Shown here piece by piece: positions 22,232 through 30,349 of a stretch of 35,554 bases of DNA. The stretch's first letter is position 1. Each line of letters starts with the position of its first letter. The position numbers and the translations under genes were made by a program. The notes beneath the pieces are model-generated. The model was not told the DNA's origin. It did not search any database and saw only the letters and a program-made list of their open reading frames with translations. The stretch is from Candidatus Amesbacteria bacterium RBG_19FT_COMBO_48_16 (GTDB taxonomy: Bacteria > Patescibacteriota > Microgenomatia > CAZETR01 > Amesbacteraceae). The stretch is taken from assembly GCA_001775555.1 (NCBI GenBank), contig MEXE01000017.1, positions 5,699-41,252 on the forward strand, given 5' to 3'.

Positions 22232-22696
22232 CTATATTTTGGCGGTGGTGTAGGTAACGGTAAGTTCTGTACTGGCCCGGTTGCCGGCGGGGTCAACGGC
22301 GGTGACGGTAATTAAATTGTAGCCGCCTTCAAGTTTGACCGCGGCGGAAAATGAACCGGAGGAATCCGGGGTAACGATTTGCTGGGAATTCTCGGCGGTA
22401 ATGACGATAACGGCAGTAGGCAAAGTCAGTCCGGTGACGGTGACGGTATTGACTGTCACGAGGGCTTCGTCGGTAGGTGAGGTAAGCTTTACAGTCAAGC
22501 CGTCTTCCGGTTTGAGAGCTTCCGGAGTAGGCGTGGCAGGATTGGCGGCGGAGGAGGTGGGAGTAGGAGTGGTAATGGATGAAGGCAGGGATGGGGCGGG
22601 GGGTTTGAGACTTTTGTTGGCTGTCCAAATCCCGAAGGTAATAATCAGACCCAGTATGAAGCCGATGGATATGGCGAAAAATATCTCTTTTTTCAT
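22232..22696 (-). CDS. Membrane-anchored Ig-like domain protein
   Basis: 154 residues from the ATG at 22696. This start is preferred because MKKEIFFAISIGFILGLIITFGIW is a good signal anchor and a promoter lies just upstream; an upstream start at 22786 would place the promoter inside the gene. After the anchor comes a Pro/Thr/Ser linker (about 30-65). A bacterial Ig-like beta sandwich follows (about 70-152: VKLTSPTDEALVTVNTVTVTGLTLPTAVIVI...GSFSAAVKLEGGYNLITVTAVDPAGNRAS), the fold of many surface proteins. It probably faces the outside. Function unknown; likely envelope or surface. Confidence 0.8.
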   Translation of the reverse strand: MKKEIFFAISIGFILGLIITFGIWTANKSLKPPAPSLPSSITTPTPTSSAANPATPTPEALKPEDGLTVKLTSPTDEALVTVNTVTVTGLTLPTAVIVITAENSQQIVTPDSSGSFSAAVKLEGGYNLITVTAVDPAGNRASTELTVTYTTAKI

Positions 22697-22715
22697 CTGT
22701 TTGACGCTGACGTGA

Positions 22716-22747
22716 AGATTAACTGACGAGGTTTGTCTTGTCAAGAC
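22716..22747 (-). promoter_or_regulatory. Promoter of the Ig-like protein gene with a dyad over its -35
   Basis: On the - strand TTGACA (plus 22739-22744), 17 bases and TAATCT (plus 22716-22721) lie 19 bases before the ATG at 22696. The dyad GTCTTG-T-CAAGAC (22735-22747) covers the -35 and faces the divergent MBL-fold gene, so it is a candidate operator. Confidence 0.5.
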
Positions 22748-22762
22748 GAGGGGCGGTGGTGT

Positions 22763-23425
22763 ATGTTTAGTATTGTGGAAATACAATATTTAGGCCATTC
22801 GGCGTTCCGGATTAAGGGGAAAAGCTGCGTGTTGGTGACTGATCCCTATGGAGCCCAAGCGGGTAAATTCCCCGCGGGAGTAACGGCAAATATCGTGACT
22901 GTGTCGCACGACCATTTTGACCATAACGAAGTAAAGTCAGTTGCAGGTTCACCGTTTGTGGTTAATGGTCCAGGTGAGTATGAAGTGGGAGGTGTGTCGA
23001 TCGTGGGAATTCCCACCTGGCATGACGATCAGGAAGGGGCACAGCGGGGGGAAAATACTGCGTATGTGATAGAGATGGACGGATTGAGACTGGTACATTT
23101 GGGAGATTTGGGGCATAAGCTGGCGCAGGATCAACTGGAGCAGATGGGAGCAATTGATGTGGTGATGATACCGGTTGGGGGGGTGTATACGCTTGATGCC
23201 AAGGAAGCGGCCGGAGTGGTCAAGCAGGTGGATCCGTGGGTGGTAATTCCGATGCATTACCAGCAGGCAGGCTTGGATGCGGGAAGTTTCGGACAGCTTT
23301 CGGGGGTGGATGTGTTTTTGAAAGAGATGGGTAAGAGCGAGGTGCAACCGGTGCCGAAGCTGGTAGTTTCGGCCGATCGGCTACCGGGTGAATTGCAGGT
23401 GGTAGTTTTGGAGAGAAAGTCTTAA
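22763..23425 (+). CDS. Metallo-beta-lactamase fold hydrolase (UPF0173/YtkL-like)
   Basis: 220 residues from the ATG at 22763. A possible TTG ten codons earlier would lie in the divergent promoter. The MBL fold is shown by IQYLGHSAFRI at 8-17, the metal motif HDHFDH at 49-54 (HxHxDH), a downstream VHLGDLGH with the Asp ligand, and PMHY near residue 160 with the final His. The short L-shaped layout without the RNase J helical domain places it in the UPF0173-like group of metal-dependent hydrolases, whose substrates are poorly known. It is divergent from the Ig-like gene. Confidence 0.88.
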   Translation: MFSIVEIQYLGHSAFRIKGKSCVLVTDPYGAQAGKFPAGVTANIVTVSHDHFDHNEVKSVAGSPFVVNGPGEYEVGGVSIVGIPTWHDDQEGAQRGENTAYVIEMDGLRLVHLGDLGHKLAQDQLEQMGAIDVVMIPVGGVYTLDAKEAAGVVKQVDPWVVIPMHYQQAGLDAGSFGQLSGVDVFLKEMGKSEVQPVPKLVVSADRLPGELQVVVLERKS

Positions 23426-23661
23426 GGCCTTTGGAGTTTTGCTGCGGCTGATTCTGAGGAGGCAATTAGATTGCTCTCGATTAACATAAAAAAGGGGAGG
23501 GTGCAAAGAATGAGGCCGGCGGCGTCTAAATAGACTGTACCGGAGACAAATCCTATGTAAGCAATTCCCAAAATGATTGCCAGTCTTTTACTGCTCCGGG
23601 CTTCATTTTCCAATCTGTTTTTTTCTTGCAGTAGGGCTTCGCGATTAATCTCAAGAGGCAT
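23422..23661 (-). CDS. Small membrane protein (unknown)
   Basis: A 79-residue protein with an N-terminal charged helix (about 1-24) and two hydrophobic segments (about 26-62). It ends in an Ala/Ser-rich tail. The gene is supported by an extended -10 (TGGTATTAT on the - strand) ten bases before the ATG, divergent from dnaB. It overlaps the end of the MBL gene by four bases. Family unknown. Confidence 0.6.
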   Translation of the reverse strand: MPLEINREALLQEKNRLENEARSSKRLAIILGIAYIGFVSGTVYLDAAGLILCTLPFFMLIESNLIASSESAAAKLQRP

Positions 23662-23671
23662 GACTGAGGAA

Positions 23672-23721
23672 ATAATACCACAAATGATTAAATGGTTAAA
23701 TTTTAAATGTTAGTGTATATT
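23672..23721. promoter_or_regulatory. Divergent promoters of dnaB (+) and a small membrane gene (-)
   Basis: On +, TGGTTA at 23693-23698, 17 bases, TATATT at 23716-23721, then eight bases to the dnaB ATG. On -, the extended -10 TGGTATTAT (plus 23672-23680) ends ten bases before the ATG at 23661. Both predict leaderless or nearly leaderless messages. Confidence 0.55.
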
Positions 23722-23729
23722 GGGGGCAC

Positions 23730-25049
23730 ATGGCGGAAGTGAAAGTCCCACCCCATTCTGAAAATGCCGAGCAGTCCATACTGGGAGCGCTGCTTTTGGA
23801 CCGGGATGCGGTGGTAGCGGTGGTGGAGTTTTTGATGCCGGAGCACTTTTATCTGCCGAAGCACCAGAAGATATTTGAGACAATTGTGGATCTATATCAG
23901 GAGCGGGAACCGGTGGATGTAGTGGCAGTAACAGAAAGACTGAAGAAAAAGCGGGTTTTGACGGAAGTCGGGGGAGCGGGTTATCTGGTGGAATTGGTGA
24001 ACCGGGTACCCACCGCGGCTCATGCCGAGCATTATGGGCGGCTGGTGAAGGATTCTTACACCAAGCGGCAATTGATTTCTGCCGCGGCCAAAATCTCGGA
24101 TATGGCTTTTGATGAAGGCGGGGATGTGCGCCAGATTTTGGATACTGCCGAGCAAAGCGTGTTTTCACTGGCCCAACAGCACCTTAAGCAGGTGTTCGTT
24201 CCGGTCAAAAGTATTTTGACGGAGTCGTTTGACCGGCTGGATGAACTGCACAAAGCCCCGGGGAGTCTGCGGGGAGTACCGACCGGTTACCCGGACCTGG
24301 ACGACACTTTAGCGGGGATGCAGGATAGTAACCTGCTGATACTGGCTGCCAGGCCTGGAATCGGCAAAACTGCCTTGGCCTTGAATATTGCCCAGAACAC
24401 ATCGTTTAAGCATCGATTGCCGGTGGGCTTTTTCTCCCTGGAGATGAGCAAGGAGGAGCTAATGGACAGACTGTTGGTATCACAGGCGGAAATAGACGCC
24501 TGGAAAATGAAAACGGGAAGACTGAACGAGGAGGAATTTACCAAACTGTCGGATGCGATGGGAGAATTGTATGAGACGCCTTTGTATATTGATGACACGC
24601 CGGGGATGTCTATACTGGAAATGCGGACCAAAGCGCGGCGGCTGCAGGCGGAACAGGGCCTGCGTTTGATAATAGTAGACTACTTGCAGCTGGCACGGCC
24701 GGTAAGGAATCTGGACAATCGGGTGGCGGAGGTGTCAGAAATTTCCCAAGGGTTGAAAAACCTGGCCCGGGAGTTGAAGATACCGGTTTTAGCGTTGTCG
24801 CAGCTGTCTCGGCAGGTGGAAGCCCGGGGAGTGAAGAAACCGCAGTTAGCAGACTTGAGGGAATCGGGTGCGATCGAACAGGACGCCGACGTGGTGATGT
24901 TTATGTGGCGGGAGAATGAAGAGGATATGGAGAGTTTGAACCTGGATGTGGCCAAGCATCGTAACGGACCGCTGCGTTCCATTAAACTGCGCTTCAGAGG
25001 GGACAGAATTAAGTTTTACTCGGTAGAGGGGAAGAGGAAAGCAAGCTAA
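23730..25049 (+). CDS. dnaB: Replicative DNA helicase DnaB
   Basis: A 439-residue hexameric fork helicase. The N-terminal collar domain (about 1-105) starts HSENAEQSILGALLLDRDAV. After a helical linker comes the RecA-like motor with Walker A ARPGIGKT at 207-214, the SLEMS strand, Walker B LIIVDYLQL at about 313-321, LSQLSR, and DLRESGAIEQDADVVMF. The C terminus holds the RNGPLRSIKLRF/KFYS end. No intein is present. The length is normal. It is monocistronic between divergent small genes; no other replication gene except ssb lies in the window. Confidence 0.96.
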   Translation: MAEVKVPPHSENAEQSILGALLLDRDAVVAVVEFLMPEHFYLPKHQKIFETIVDLYQEREPVDVVAVTERLKKKRVLTEVGGAGYLVELVNRVPTAAHAEHYGRLVKDSYTKRQLISAAAKISDMAFDEGGDVRQILDTAEQSVFSLAQQHLKQVFVPVKSILTESFDRLDELHKAPGSLRGVPTGYPDLDDTLAGMQDSNLLILAARPGIGKTALALNIAQNTSFKHRLPVGFFSLEMSKEELMDRLLVSQAEIDAWKMKTGRLNEEEFTKLSDAMGELYETPLYIDDTPGMSILEMRTKARRLQAEQGLRLIIVDYLQLARPVRNLDNRVAEVSEISQGLKNLARELKIPVLALSQLSRQVEARGVKKPQLADLRESGAIEQDADVVMFMWRENEEDMESLNLDVAKHRNGPLRSIKLRFRGDRIKFYSVEGKRKAS

Positions 25050-25054
25050 GGGGT

Positions 25055-25297
25055 TTAGGTTATTTTCTGGACTTTGAAGGAACCGTCGCAATCGGGACAA
25101 TGGCCGATAGCAGTATCTAGTTTCACCTTTTTGGCCGCTATTAGAGCCCTTTTGATAGAGCAGCCTCTTGTTTTTTTTGGTTTAGTGTTGTCGGGGGAAG
25201 AGGTGACTTCGTATTTATGATCAACACCACGGCGGGTGACAGTGACAATTTCTCCGGGTTTATAGAGGCAATTATTAAAGAGTAGTTCGGGGGGCAT
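25055..25297 (-). CDS. Small CPDC protein (unknown)
   Basis: An 80-residue basic protein: a beta-rich N-terminal half (ELLFNNCLYKPGEIVTVTRRGVDHKYEV), a Lys-rich middle and a C-terminal HCPDCDGSFKV that could contribute to a zinc site with other Cys (C10, C46). TATAAT on the - strand ends seven bases before the ATG, with TTGCCC 16 bases farther upstream, so the gene has its own leaderless promoter just after tRNA-Leu. Family unknown. Confidence 0.6.
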   Translation of the reverse strand: MPPELLFNNCLYKPGEIVTVTRRGVDHKYEVTSSPDNTKPKKTRGCSIKRALIAAKKVKLDTAIGHCPDCDGSFKVQKIT

Positions 25298-25304
25298 ATT
25301 TTGG

Positions 25305-25332
25305 ATTATACGTCAGGATATAGGGTGGGCAA
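25305..25332 (-). promoter_or_regulatory. Leaderless promoter of the CPDC gene
   Basis: TTGCCC (plus 25327-25332, inside the 3' end of tRNA-Leu), 16 bases, TATAAT (plus 25305-25310), then seven bases to the ATG at 25297. Confidence 0.55.
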
Positions 25333-25410
25333 GGTGGGAGTCGAACCCACACGAGCGTTTCGGCTCACAGGTTTTTGAGACCTGCGCGTCTGCCATTCCG
25401 CCACTTGCCC
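25326..25410 (-). tRNA. tRNA-Leu (CAA)
   Basis: An 85-base class II tRNA on the - strand. The acceptor pairs GGGCAAG with CTTGCCC with A as discriminator, the anticodon loop is CTCAAAA giving CAA (reads UUG), and a long variable arm (TGAGCCGAAACGCTC) fits tRNA-Leu. The T arm has GGTTCGACTCC. CCA is not encoded. Confidence 0.96.
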
Positions 25411-25420
25411 CAGGGCTTTG

Positions 25421-25449
25421 GTGACATTTTAAGATGCAGCGGTTAAAAT
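25421..25449 (+). promoter_or_regulatory. Leaderless promoter of efp
   Basis: GTGACA, 17 bases, TAAAAT, then nine bases to the ATG at 25459. Confidence 0.55.
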
Positions 25450-25458
25450 TGCCAGGTT

Positions 25459-26019
25459 ATGATTGCAGTCCAGGAATTGAGATCCGGAATTGCTTTTAAG
25501 GAGGATGGTCAGCTGTGGCAGGTGCTCAAATATGAGCATATCAAGATGGGCCGGGGGTCGGCGACGATAAAAGTGAAAGTGAAGAATTTGCTAACCGGGA
25601 CCACGCTGGATAAAAGTTATGTGAATTCTGCCAGAGTAGAGGAGATAGAGACGGCTAGAAAACCGATGCAGTATCTGTACCAAGACGGAGATAATAGTGT
25701 GTTTATGGACCCCAGGACGTTTGATCAGTTAGTGATTAGTGGTCAGGTCGCAGGTTCTAGTGCCGTTTATTTGCAGGAGGGGGTGATAGTGGATATATTG
25801 TTTTGGGATGAGAAGCCGCTTTTGGTGGAACTGCCGCTGAAAATGACATTTGAAGTGGCGGAGACGGATCCGGGAGTGAAAGGTGACAGCGTATCAAATA
25901 TTTTTAAATCCGCAAAACTGGTTAACGGGATGACCACAAGAGTACCGTTGTTTGTCAATCAGGGAGATAGGGTGGTGGTGGATACCAGGGACGGAAGTTA
26001 CGTAGAGCGGGCGAAATAA
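25459..26019 (+). CDS. efp: Elongation factor P
   Basis: A 186-residue EF-P, which enters the ribosomal E site to rescue stalls at consecutive prolines. Three beta-barrel domains are visible. The KOW-like first domain begins IAVQELRSGIAFKEDGQLWQVLKYEHIKMGRGSATIKVK; the tip loop between HIKMG and GSA holds the residue usually modified (Lys/Arg), here in a GRGSA context with Arg. The end VVVDTRDGSYVERAK is typical. Arg at the tip would suggest either rhamnosylation (EarP type) or an unmodified factor; EarP is not in the window. Confidence 0.96.
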   Translation: MIAVQELRSGIAFKEDGQLWQVLKYEHIKMGRGSATIKVKVKNLLTGTTLDKSYVNSARVEEIETARKPMQYLYQDGDNSVFMDPRTFDQLVISGQVAGSSAVYLQEGVIVDILFWDEKPLLVELPLKMTFEVAETDPGVKGDSVSNIFKSAKLVNGMTTRVPLFVNQGDRVVVDTRDGSYVERAK

Positions 26020-26023
26020 GTAG

Positions 26024-26032
26024 TGGTATGAT
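26024..26032 (+). promoter_or_regulatory. Extended -10 for the Lgt-like gene
   Basis: TGGTATGAT ends six bases before the ATG at 26039, so the message should be leaderless. This supports ATG 26039 over the in-frame TTG at 26033. Confidence 0.5.
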
Positions 26033-26038
26033 TTGGGA

Positions 26039-26707
26039 ATGGATTGGGGATTACCGGCTGTATTGCGCATAATAGGAGTAAGCGGGGTGGTAGTGTGGTC
26101 CGGATTTTTGATTTGGCGTCAGACGCGGTTTGAGTTTGACCAGGAAAAAGTGCTGAGCCTGATCGTTTCCCTGGGATGGTGGTTTGCCGCAGGATCGATA
26201 GCCGGCCGATACTTAATAAGCCGCGATTTTGGGTGGTGGGTCTGGGGCGGGATAATTTTGAGCGGATGGACATTGAGGCGCTGGTGCAGAATAAACCAGT
26301 GGGATTTTTGGGAGTGGTTTGACCTGGTGGCCGGAGTGTATCTGGGGGCGGGAGTATTAGCGAGTCTGATTCTAGGGTTGGGGAACTGGTATTACGCTTT
26401 GGTGTTTGCTTCGGGATGGGTGATTGCCGGGTGGACAGCCAGAAATTACAGAAAAATCAGGTGGTATAAGAGCGGCAAACCGGGAATGGTAGGTTTGGTG
26501 TCCTTAATGTGGAGCGCCGCCGGGATAATCGTGGTTGCATTACTTAAGCCCGGTAATATATACTGGGTCGGCCTGTCTCCTGAACAATGGATTTCCGCCT
26601 GGATTCTGGTAGCGGCAGGGGTGACAATATACCTGCGTTCGGGGAGGCAAGCAGAAGGAAATATAAATGTATGGCAAAAGCTAAAAAAAGCAAAATGGCG
26701 GGGGTAA
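26039..26707 (+). CDS. Multi-pass membrane protein, remotely Lgt-like
   Basis: 222 residues with about seven hydrophobic segments. The central order AGSIAGRYL...WWVWGGIILSGWTLRRW...WDFWEWFDLVAGVYLGAG resembles prolipoprotein diacylglyceryl transferase, where a GaR strand, a WxGG turn and an aspartate-containing helix follow each other. The key Lgt motif with GRIGNFxNxE is not clearly present, so this may be a degenerate or repurposed relative. It overlaps the start of the DksA/TraR-like gene by 37 bases. Confidence 0.5.
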   Translation: MDWGLPAVLRIIGVSGVVVWSGFLIWRQTRFEFDQEKVLSLIVSLGWWFAAGSIAGRYLISRDFGWWVWGGIILSGWTLRRWCRINQWDFWEWFDLVAGVYLGAGVLASLILGLGNWYYALVFASGWVIAGWTARNYRKIRWYKSGKPGMVGLVSLMWSAAGIIVVALLKPGNIYWVGLSPEQWISAWILVAAGVTIYLRSGRQAEGNINVWQKLKKAKWRG

Positions 26708-27066
26708 TCAGGTATCCGGAAGAGGTATTGCGGCCGGTAAGAGATTACCTGGTGTCAAAATTGTCCGGCCTGCAGAAAAGGAAGAAAGAGTTGGTCAAGG
26801 AAGATCCTTTTTCGGATACGAGCCGGCTGAACGATAATGCCGCGATAGATACCGATGCGGCGGAGAGAGTGGGGCACATGCAGGTGTCTGCAATAAAACA
26901 GGTTGCAGATAGAAGTATTATCCAGATCCGAAAGGCTTTGTCGATGATTAAGGTCGGCAAGTATGGAGTGTGTGAGAATTGTGGGAAAATGATTGATACC
27001 GACAGGCTGATGGTGATGCCGGAGACGACCTTGTGTGTGGAATGTGAGAGGAAGAGGGAGAAATAA
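26671..27066 (+). CDS. DksA/TraR-type zinc-finger protein
   Basis: 131 residues from the ATG at 26671, the start that gives a Lys-rich N terminus (MAKAKKSKMAG) and leaves GAAGGA about 11 bases upstream. A coiled-coil helix pair spans about 15-95, with acidic residues (DTDAAERV) near the turn as in DksA. The four-cysteine finger is CENCGKMIDTDRLMVMPETTLCVEC with CxxC-x17-CxxC. Relatives bind the RNA polymerase secondary channel and tune initiation. It overlaps the Lgt-like gene, so the two are co-transcribed. Confidence 0.88.
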   Translation: MAKAKKSKMAGVIRYPEEVLRPVRDYLVSKLSGLQKRKKELVKEDPFSDTSRLNDNAAIDTDAAERVGHMQVSAIKQVADRSIIQIRKALSMIKVGKYGVCENCGKMIDTDRLMVMPETTLCVECERKREK

Positions 27067-27093
27067 TTTTTAATTTTTATTTTTTAATTTTTA
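27064..27093 (+). repeat. Low-complexity TTTTTAAT tract before the pseudouridine synthase
   Basis: Direct repeats of TTTTTAATTTTT fill the gap between the DksA/TraR gene and the next start. The tract belongs to the short AT repeats scattered in this window. Confidence 0.6.
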
Positions 27094-27810
27094 ATGATCT
27101 TGGTCCCCCGGGTAATGTTTGAGGATGAGAGTATTTGTGTGGTCGACAAGCCGGCGGGGATGGTAGTTAATAAGTCGCAAACTACTGCCGAAATTACGGT
27201 CCAGGAGTGGCATGCTCCTAAACTCAAAAATCAAAATTCAAATATCAAAACCGGGGAGTTTTATGAGAAGGGGGGCGTGGTGCACAGATTGGATAAAGAA
27301 ACGAGCGGAGTGATGGTACTGGCTAAGACCCCTGAAATTTATGAGAAATTAAAGAAGCAATTTATGGAGAGAAAGACGGTAAAGAGGTATCGGGCGCTGG
27401 TGAACGGAATTATGGATAAAGAATCGGGAATCATTGCAGTGCCGGTAGAAAGGCATCCGAAAGTGAAGAAAAAATTTGGCGTGAGCGGGAATTTGTCGAG
27501 AATGGCGGTAACGGAGTGGAGGGTATTAGAAAAATATTCAATATCTAATGCTCAATATTCAATGCTGGAATTGACGCCGTTGACGGGTAGGACCCACCAG
27601 ATACGGGTGCATCTGGCGCATATAGGGCATCCGGTAGCCGGGGATACGATTTATGGAGGCAGGAGGAAGGTGGTTGAGGAGAGGAAATGGTGCCCGAGGC
27701 TGTGGCTGCATGCCAAGTATCTGGAGTTTGTCCATCCGGCAACAGGTAACAGAGTAAGTTTTGAAGCCCCGGTACCGGAGGAATTGCAGCGTCTAGTGAC
27801 TAGCGTCTAG
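27094..27810 (+). CDS. RluA-family pseudouridine synthase
   Basis: A 238-residue rRNA/tRNA pseudouridine synthase. The catalytic core has DKPAGMVVNKS at 18-28, HRLDKETSGVMVLAKT at 64-79 with catalytic D67, RYRALVNG, and the C-terminal LTGRTHQIRVHLAHIGHPVAGDTIYGG. No S4 domain is present, so it is like RluA/RluC minus the RNA-binding head. Two short stretches look like in-frame insertions of AT repeats: KNQNSNIK (coded 27225-27256) and YSISNAQYSM (coded 27532-27566). Both sit in loops and keep the frame. Confidence 0.93.
   Translation: MILVPRVMFEDESICVVDKPAGMVVNKSQTTAEITVQEWHAPKLKNQNSNIKTGEFYEKGGVVHRLDKETSGVMVLAKTPEIYEKLKKQFMERKTVKRYRALVNGIMDKESGIIAVPVERHPKVKKKFGVSGNLSRMAVTEWRVLEKYSISNAQYSMLELTPLTGRTHQIRVHLAHIGHPVAGDTIYGGRRKVVEERKWCPRLWLHAKYLEFVHPATGNRVSFEAPVPEELQRLVTSV
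27225..27256 (+). repeat. In-frame CAAAAATCAAAATTCAAA repeat in a coding loop
   Basis: The tract of CAAAAATC/CAAAATTC units encodes KNQNSNIK in the pseudouridine synthase. The same motif type recurs in the intergenic region near 33163-33190. Confidence 0.55.
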
Positions 27811-27821
27811 CGTTTAGTTTT

Positions 27822-27830
27822 TGTTACACT
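27822..27830 (+). promoter_or_regulatory. Extended -10 giving a leaderless antiporter mRNA
   Basis: TGTTACACT (TGn plus TACACT) ends six bases before the ATG at 27837, after a degenerate repeat GTCTAGTGACTAGCGTCTAG. Confidence 0.5.
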
Positions 27831-27836
27831 GGATAT

Positions 27837-29498
27837 ATGCCTGAGGTGTTTTTTGGTCTGGCGGTAATTTTGGGACTTGCGGCTTTGGGGGGGGTAGCGG
27901 CCAGGTTGACTAAGCAACCGGTAATGTTGGGGTATGTGCTGGCAGGATTGGTGATTTCGGTGGTTTGGAGGTCGCAGGCGGCACATTCCCAGACTTTGCA
28001 AACCATGATTTCCGTTATGGGACAGTTGGGGGTGACGCTGCTGCTGTTTTTGGTGGGGTTGGAATTGCCGATAGCTGAACTGAAAAAGATGGGCCGGGTA
28101 GCACTCATATCCGGGTTGGGACAGATAATTATTACTTCTGTTTTGGGGTACGGGTTGGCCAGGGTGTTGGGATATGATCCTATTACGGCCATTTATTTGG
28201 GTATAGGGATGACTTTCGCCAGTACGATAGTCGTGGTTAAACTGTTGTCTGAAATAGGTGATCTGCAAAGCCTGTACGGAAAAATTACCATGGGTTATCT
28301 TCTGGTCCAGGATTTTGTAGCGATAGGGCTGATGGTGATAATGAGCGGGATGGCCAAGGGAGGCGGGGTGGTGGACTGGATGGGACTACTAACCGTTGTG
28401 ATTAAAGGGGTGGTGGTGGTGACGGCGATCCTGGTGCTGTCGGAAACCGTGGTTAAACGGGTGGTAGATTTTTTGGCCCAATCCACGGAACTGTTGTTTA
28501 TCGGGTCCGTGGGCTGGTGCCTGGTACTGGCCGCTGTGGTTGCTTCTCCGGGTTTTGGATTTCCGCTGGAAATCGGGGGATTTTTAGCAGGACTGGCGCT
28601 GGCGTCGGCGGTGGAGCAGGCGGAGATAATTTCCAGGGTGCGACCTTTGAGAGATTTTTTTCTGACCTGGTTTTTCGTGGCTTTGGGGGCAAAGATTAAT
28701 TTGGGGGATTTAGCAGGCTTCGGTTGGTCCACAATGGTCATGTCCGTATTTGTGCTGTTGGTCAGCCCGGTAATATTGATGGCGATTTTCGGTTACTTGG
28801 GATTTCGGAAAAGAGTAATTTTTTTGGCCAGCTTGACGGTGGCCCAGGTGTCGGAATTCTCGTTGATTCTGATGGCCGGGGCAGTAAGTTCGGGACTGAC
28901 GGATCCGAAAGCGCTAAGCGTGTTAACAGTGATGGCGGTGGTGACAATGCCGGTATCTTCTTATTTCATCCTGCACGCAAACCGGCTGTACCGGACTTTC
29001 GGGGTGTTAGCTAAGTTATTTGAGCGTAAAAAGGCGGGAGTAATTAGTGAAAGAATAGAGAAATTGGCAGGTCATGTGGTATTGTTCGGTCATAACCGGG
29101 TAGGAAAAGTGGTGCGGCCGGTCTTGGAGAAAATGGGTTTTGAGGTATTGGTGGTGGATTTCAATCCGACCATAATCGAGAGACTGGAAAACGAAGGTAC
29201 GAAGGCAGTTTACGGTGATATGGCGGACTTCGAAATATACGAAAAATTGGGTTTGGAGAAAGCTGCAGCAATCATTTCGACCGTGCCTGATGTGAGGGAC
29301 GAGCTGCTGCTTTTAAGAGGACTAAAAGCGGAGGGTAGGAAAAACCGGCAAGCGCGGATATTAACCGCCCGTGATGACACAGATGCAACTCTGTTGTATG
29401 CGGCGGGAGCGGATTATGTGTTGATTCCACACAGGATCGGAGGGGAATTCTTGGCAGCCTTATTAGAATCGGGGAAACTGGTACCAAGTAAAGCATGA
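27837..29498 (+). CDS. Kef-type cation/proton antiporter with TrkA-N domain
   Basis: A 553-residue protein. About 12-13 transmembrane helices of the CPA2 exchanger domain come first (1-about 385), with the conserved FLVGLELP near 75 and a TFASTIVVVKLL helix. A cytosolic RCK/TrkA-N nucleotide-binding domain follows (about 415-550) with the Rossmann loop VVLFGHNRVGKVV. This is the KefB/C-like layout for K+/H+ or Na+/H+ exchange gated by a nucleotide or redox ligand. The next gene overlaps by four bases (ATGA). Confidence 0.92.
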   Translation: MPEVFFGLAVILGLAALGGVAARLTKQPVMLGYVLAGLVISVVWRSQAAHSQTLQTMISVMGQLGVTLLLFLVGLELPIAELKKMGRVALISGLGQIIITSVLGYGLARVLGYDPITAIYLGIGMTFASTIVVVKLLSEIGDLQSLYGKITMGYLLVQDFVAIGLMVIMSGMAKGGGVVDWMGLLTVVIKGVVVVTAILVLSETVVKRVVDFLAQSTELLFIGSVGWCLVLAAVVASPGFGFPLEIGGFLAGLALASAVEQAEIISRVRPLRDFFLTWFFVALGAKINLGDLAGFGWSTMVMSVFVLLVSPVILMAIFGYLGFRKRVIFLASLTVAQVSEFSLILMAGAVSSGLTDPKALSVLTVMAVVTMPVSSYFILHANRLYRTFGVLAKLFERKKAGVISERIEKLAGHVVLFGHNRVGKVVRPVLEKMGFEVLVVDFNPTIIERLENEGTKAVYGDMADFEIYEKLGLEKAAAIISTVPDVRDELLLLRGLKAEGRKNRQARILTARDDTDATLLYAAGADYVLIPHRIGGEFLAALLESGKLVPSKA

Positions 29499-30349
29499 GA
29501 AAAGCCAAAAACCGGAGGGGAAAGTGGTTGGGTAGGGGAGTGGCAGTGCTGGTGATAGCGGCTTTGGTGAGCTTTTTTTTGAAAACCCGGGCAGAGAGGA
29601 AGTGGCGGGGGGATGAACGATTTACTCTGATTGTCTGGAACGGAATGATGACTGTAGCCAGTTTTGACCCGGTAACGGAGAGGGGATTGAAACTGATTCT
29701 GCCGCCGGAACTGGAAGTAGTGACTGTCGGGGGAAGGGGGAGATGGCAGGTGAAAGTGCTTCCTCAGATAGGTGAGAAATACGGGGGTAAATGGGTCGCG
29801 GATTCGGTGGCGGATTACCTGAGTGTCGGGTACACTGCGTATGCAAAATCGGACAATTTATCAGGAATTAATTTGTGGGACAGATTTAATTGGTGGCAGT
29901 GGAGCAGGAAGGTGCGTTGGGAAGAATTGGAATTAAAAACACTTCCGGGGGTAGTTGAAGCAAAAGCCGCGGACGGCCAGGTGTACCGGGAACTGAGTTC
30001 CGGTTTTAAAGCCGGCATGTCAGGCAGATTGATATCCACCAGCATTAGTTTGGAAGGAGCGGAAGTGACAGTAGTGAATACTACTGAAGTAGACGGGTTG
30101 GGGTCGCACGTAGCGGAAGTTTTAGAAAACACCGGTTTGGCCGTAAAAAGCGTAGTCAGTGAGTCGTCGCAGGCAGAGAAGTGCGAAGTTTTGACCGGAA
30201 GCGAGCCGAGGAAAGTGGCTATTAGCTATAAATGGATGCTGAAATATTTTGGCTGCCGGGAAGGTAAGGATGAGGGGTTAGGGGAGAAGGAAATAAAAAT
30301 AATCTTGGGAAAAAAGTACAGACAATGGTGGCTGGGGGAAGGGAGTTAG
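29495..30349 (+). CDS. Membrane-anchored LytR_C-domain protein
   Basis: A 284-residue protein with a basic N terminus and one membrane anchor (about 13-29), then an extracytoplasmic part. The C-terminal region EVTVVNTTEVDGLGSHVAEVLENTGLAVKSVV is the LytR_C pattern (strand, N/T-T turn, GLA...L helix, GY/V strand). The central part resembles a short remnant of LytR-CpsA-Psr proteins, but the catalytic Arg/Asp set is not evident. It is translationally coupled to the antiporter and tail to tail with the TPR gene, overlapping by four bases. A cell-envelope role is probable. Confidence 0.7.
   Translation: MRKAKNRRGKWLGRGVAVLVIAALVSFFLKTRAERKWRGDERFTLIVWNGMMTVASFDPVTERGLKLILPPELEVVTVGGRGRWQVKVLPQIGEKYGGKWVADSVADYLSVGYTAYAKSDNLSGINLWDRFNWWQWSRKVRWEELELKTLPGVVEAKAADGQVYRELSSGFKAGMSGRLISTSISLEGAEVTVVNTTEVDGLGSHVAEVLENTGLAVKSVVSESSQAEKCEVLTGSEPRKVAISYKWMLKYFGCREGKDEGLGEKEIKIILGKKYRQWWLGEGS

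Noticed and set aside
22697..22786. Longer N terminus for the Ig-like protein
   Set aside because: The extension would cover the gene's own promoter and the divergent promoter region, and it hides the signal anchor inside the protein.
25726..25746. TTAGTGATTAGTGG in efp as another inserted repeat
   Set aside because: EF-P has its normal length here, so the resemblance to the GATTAGT repeat is probably codon coincidence.
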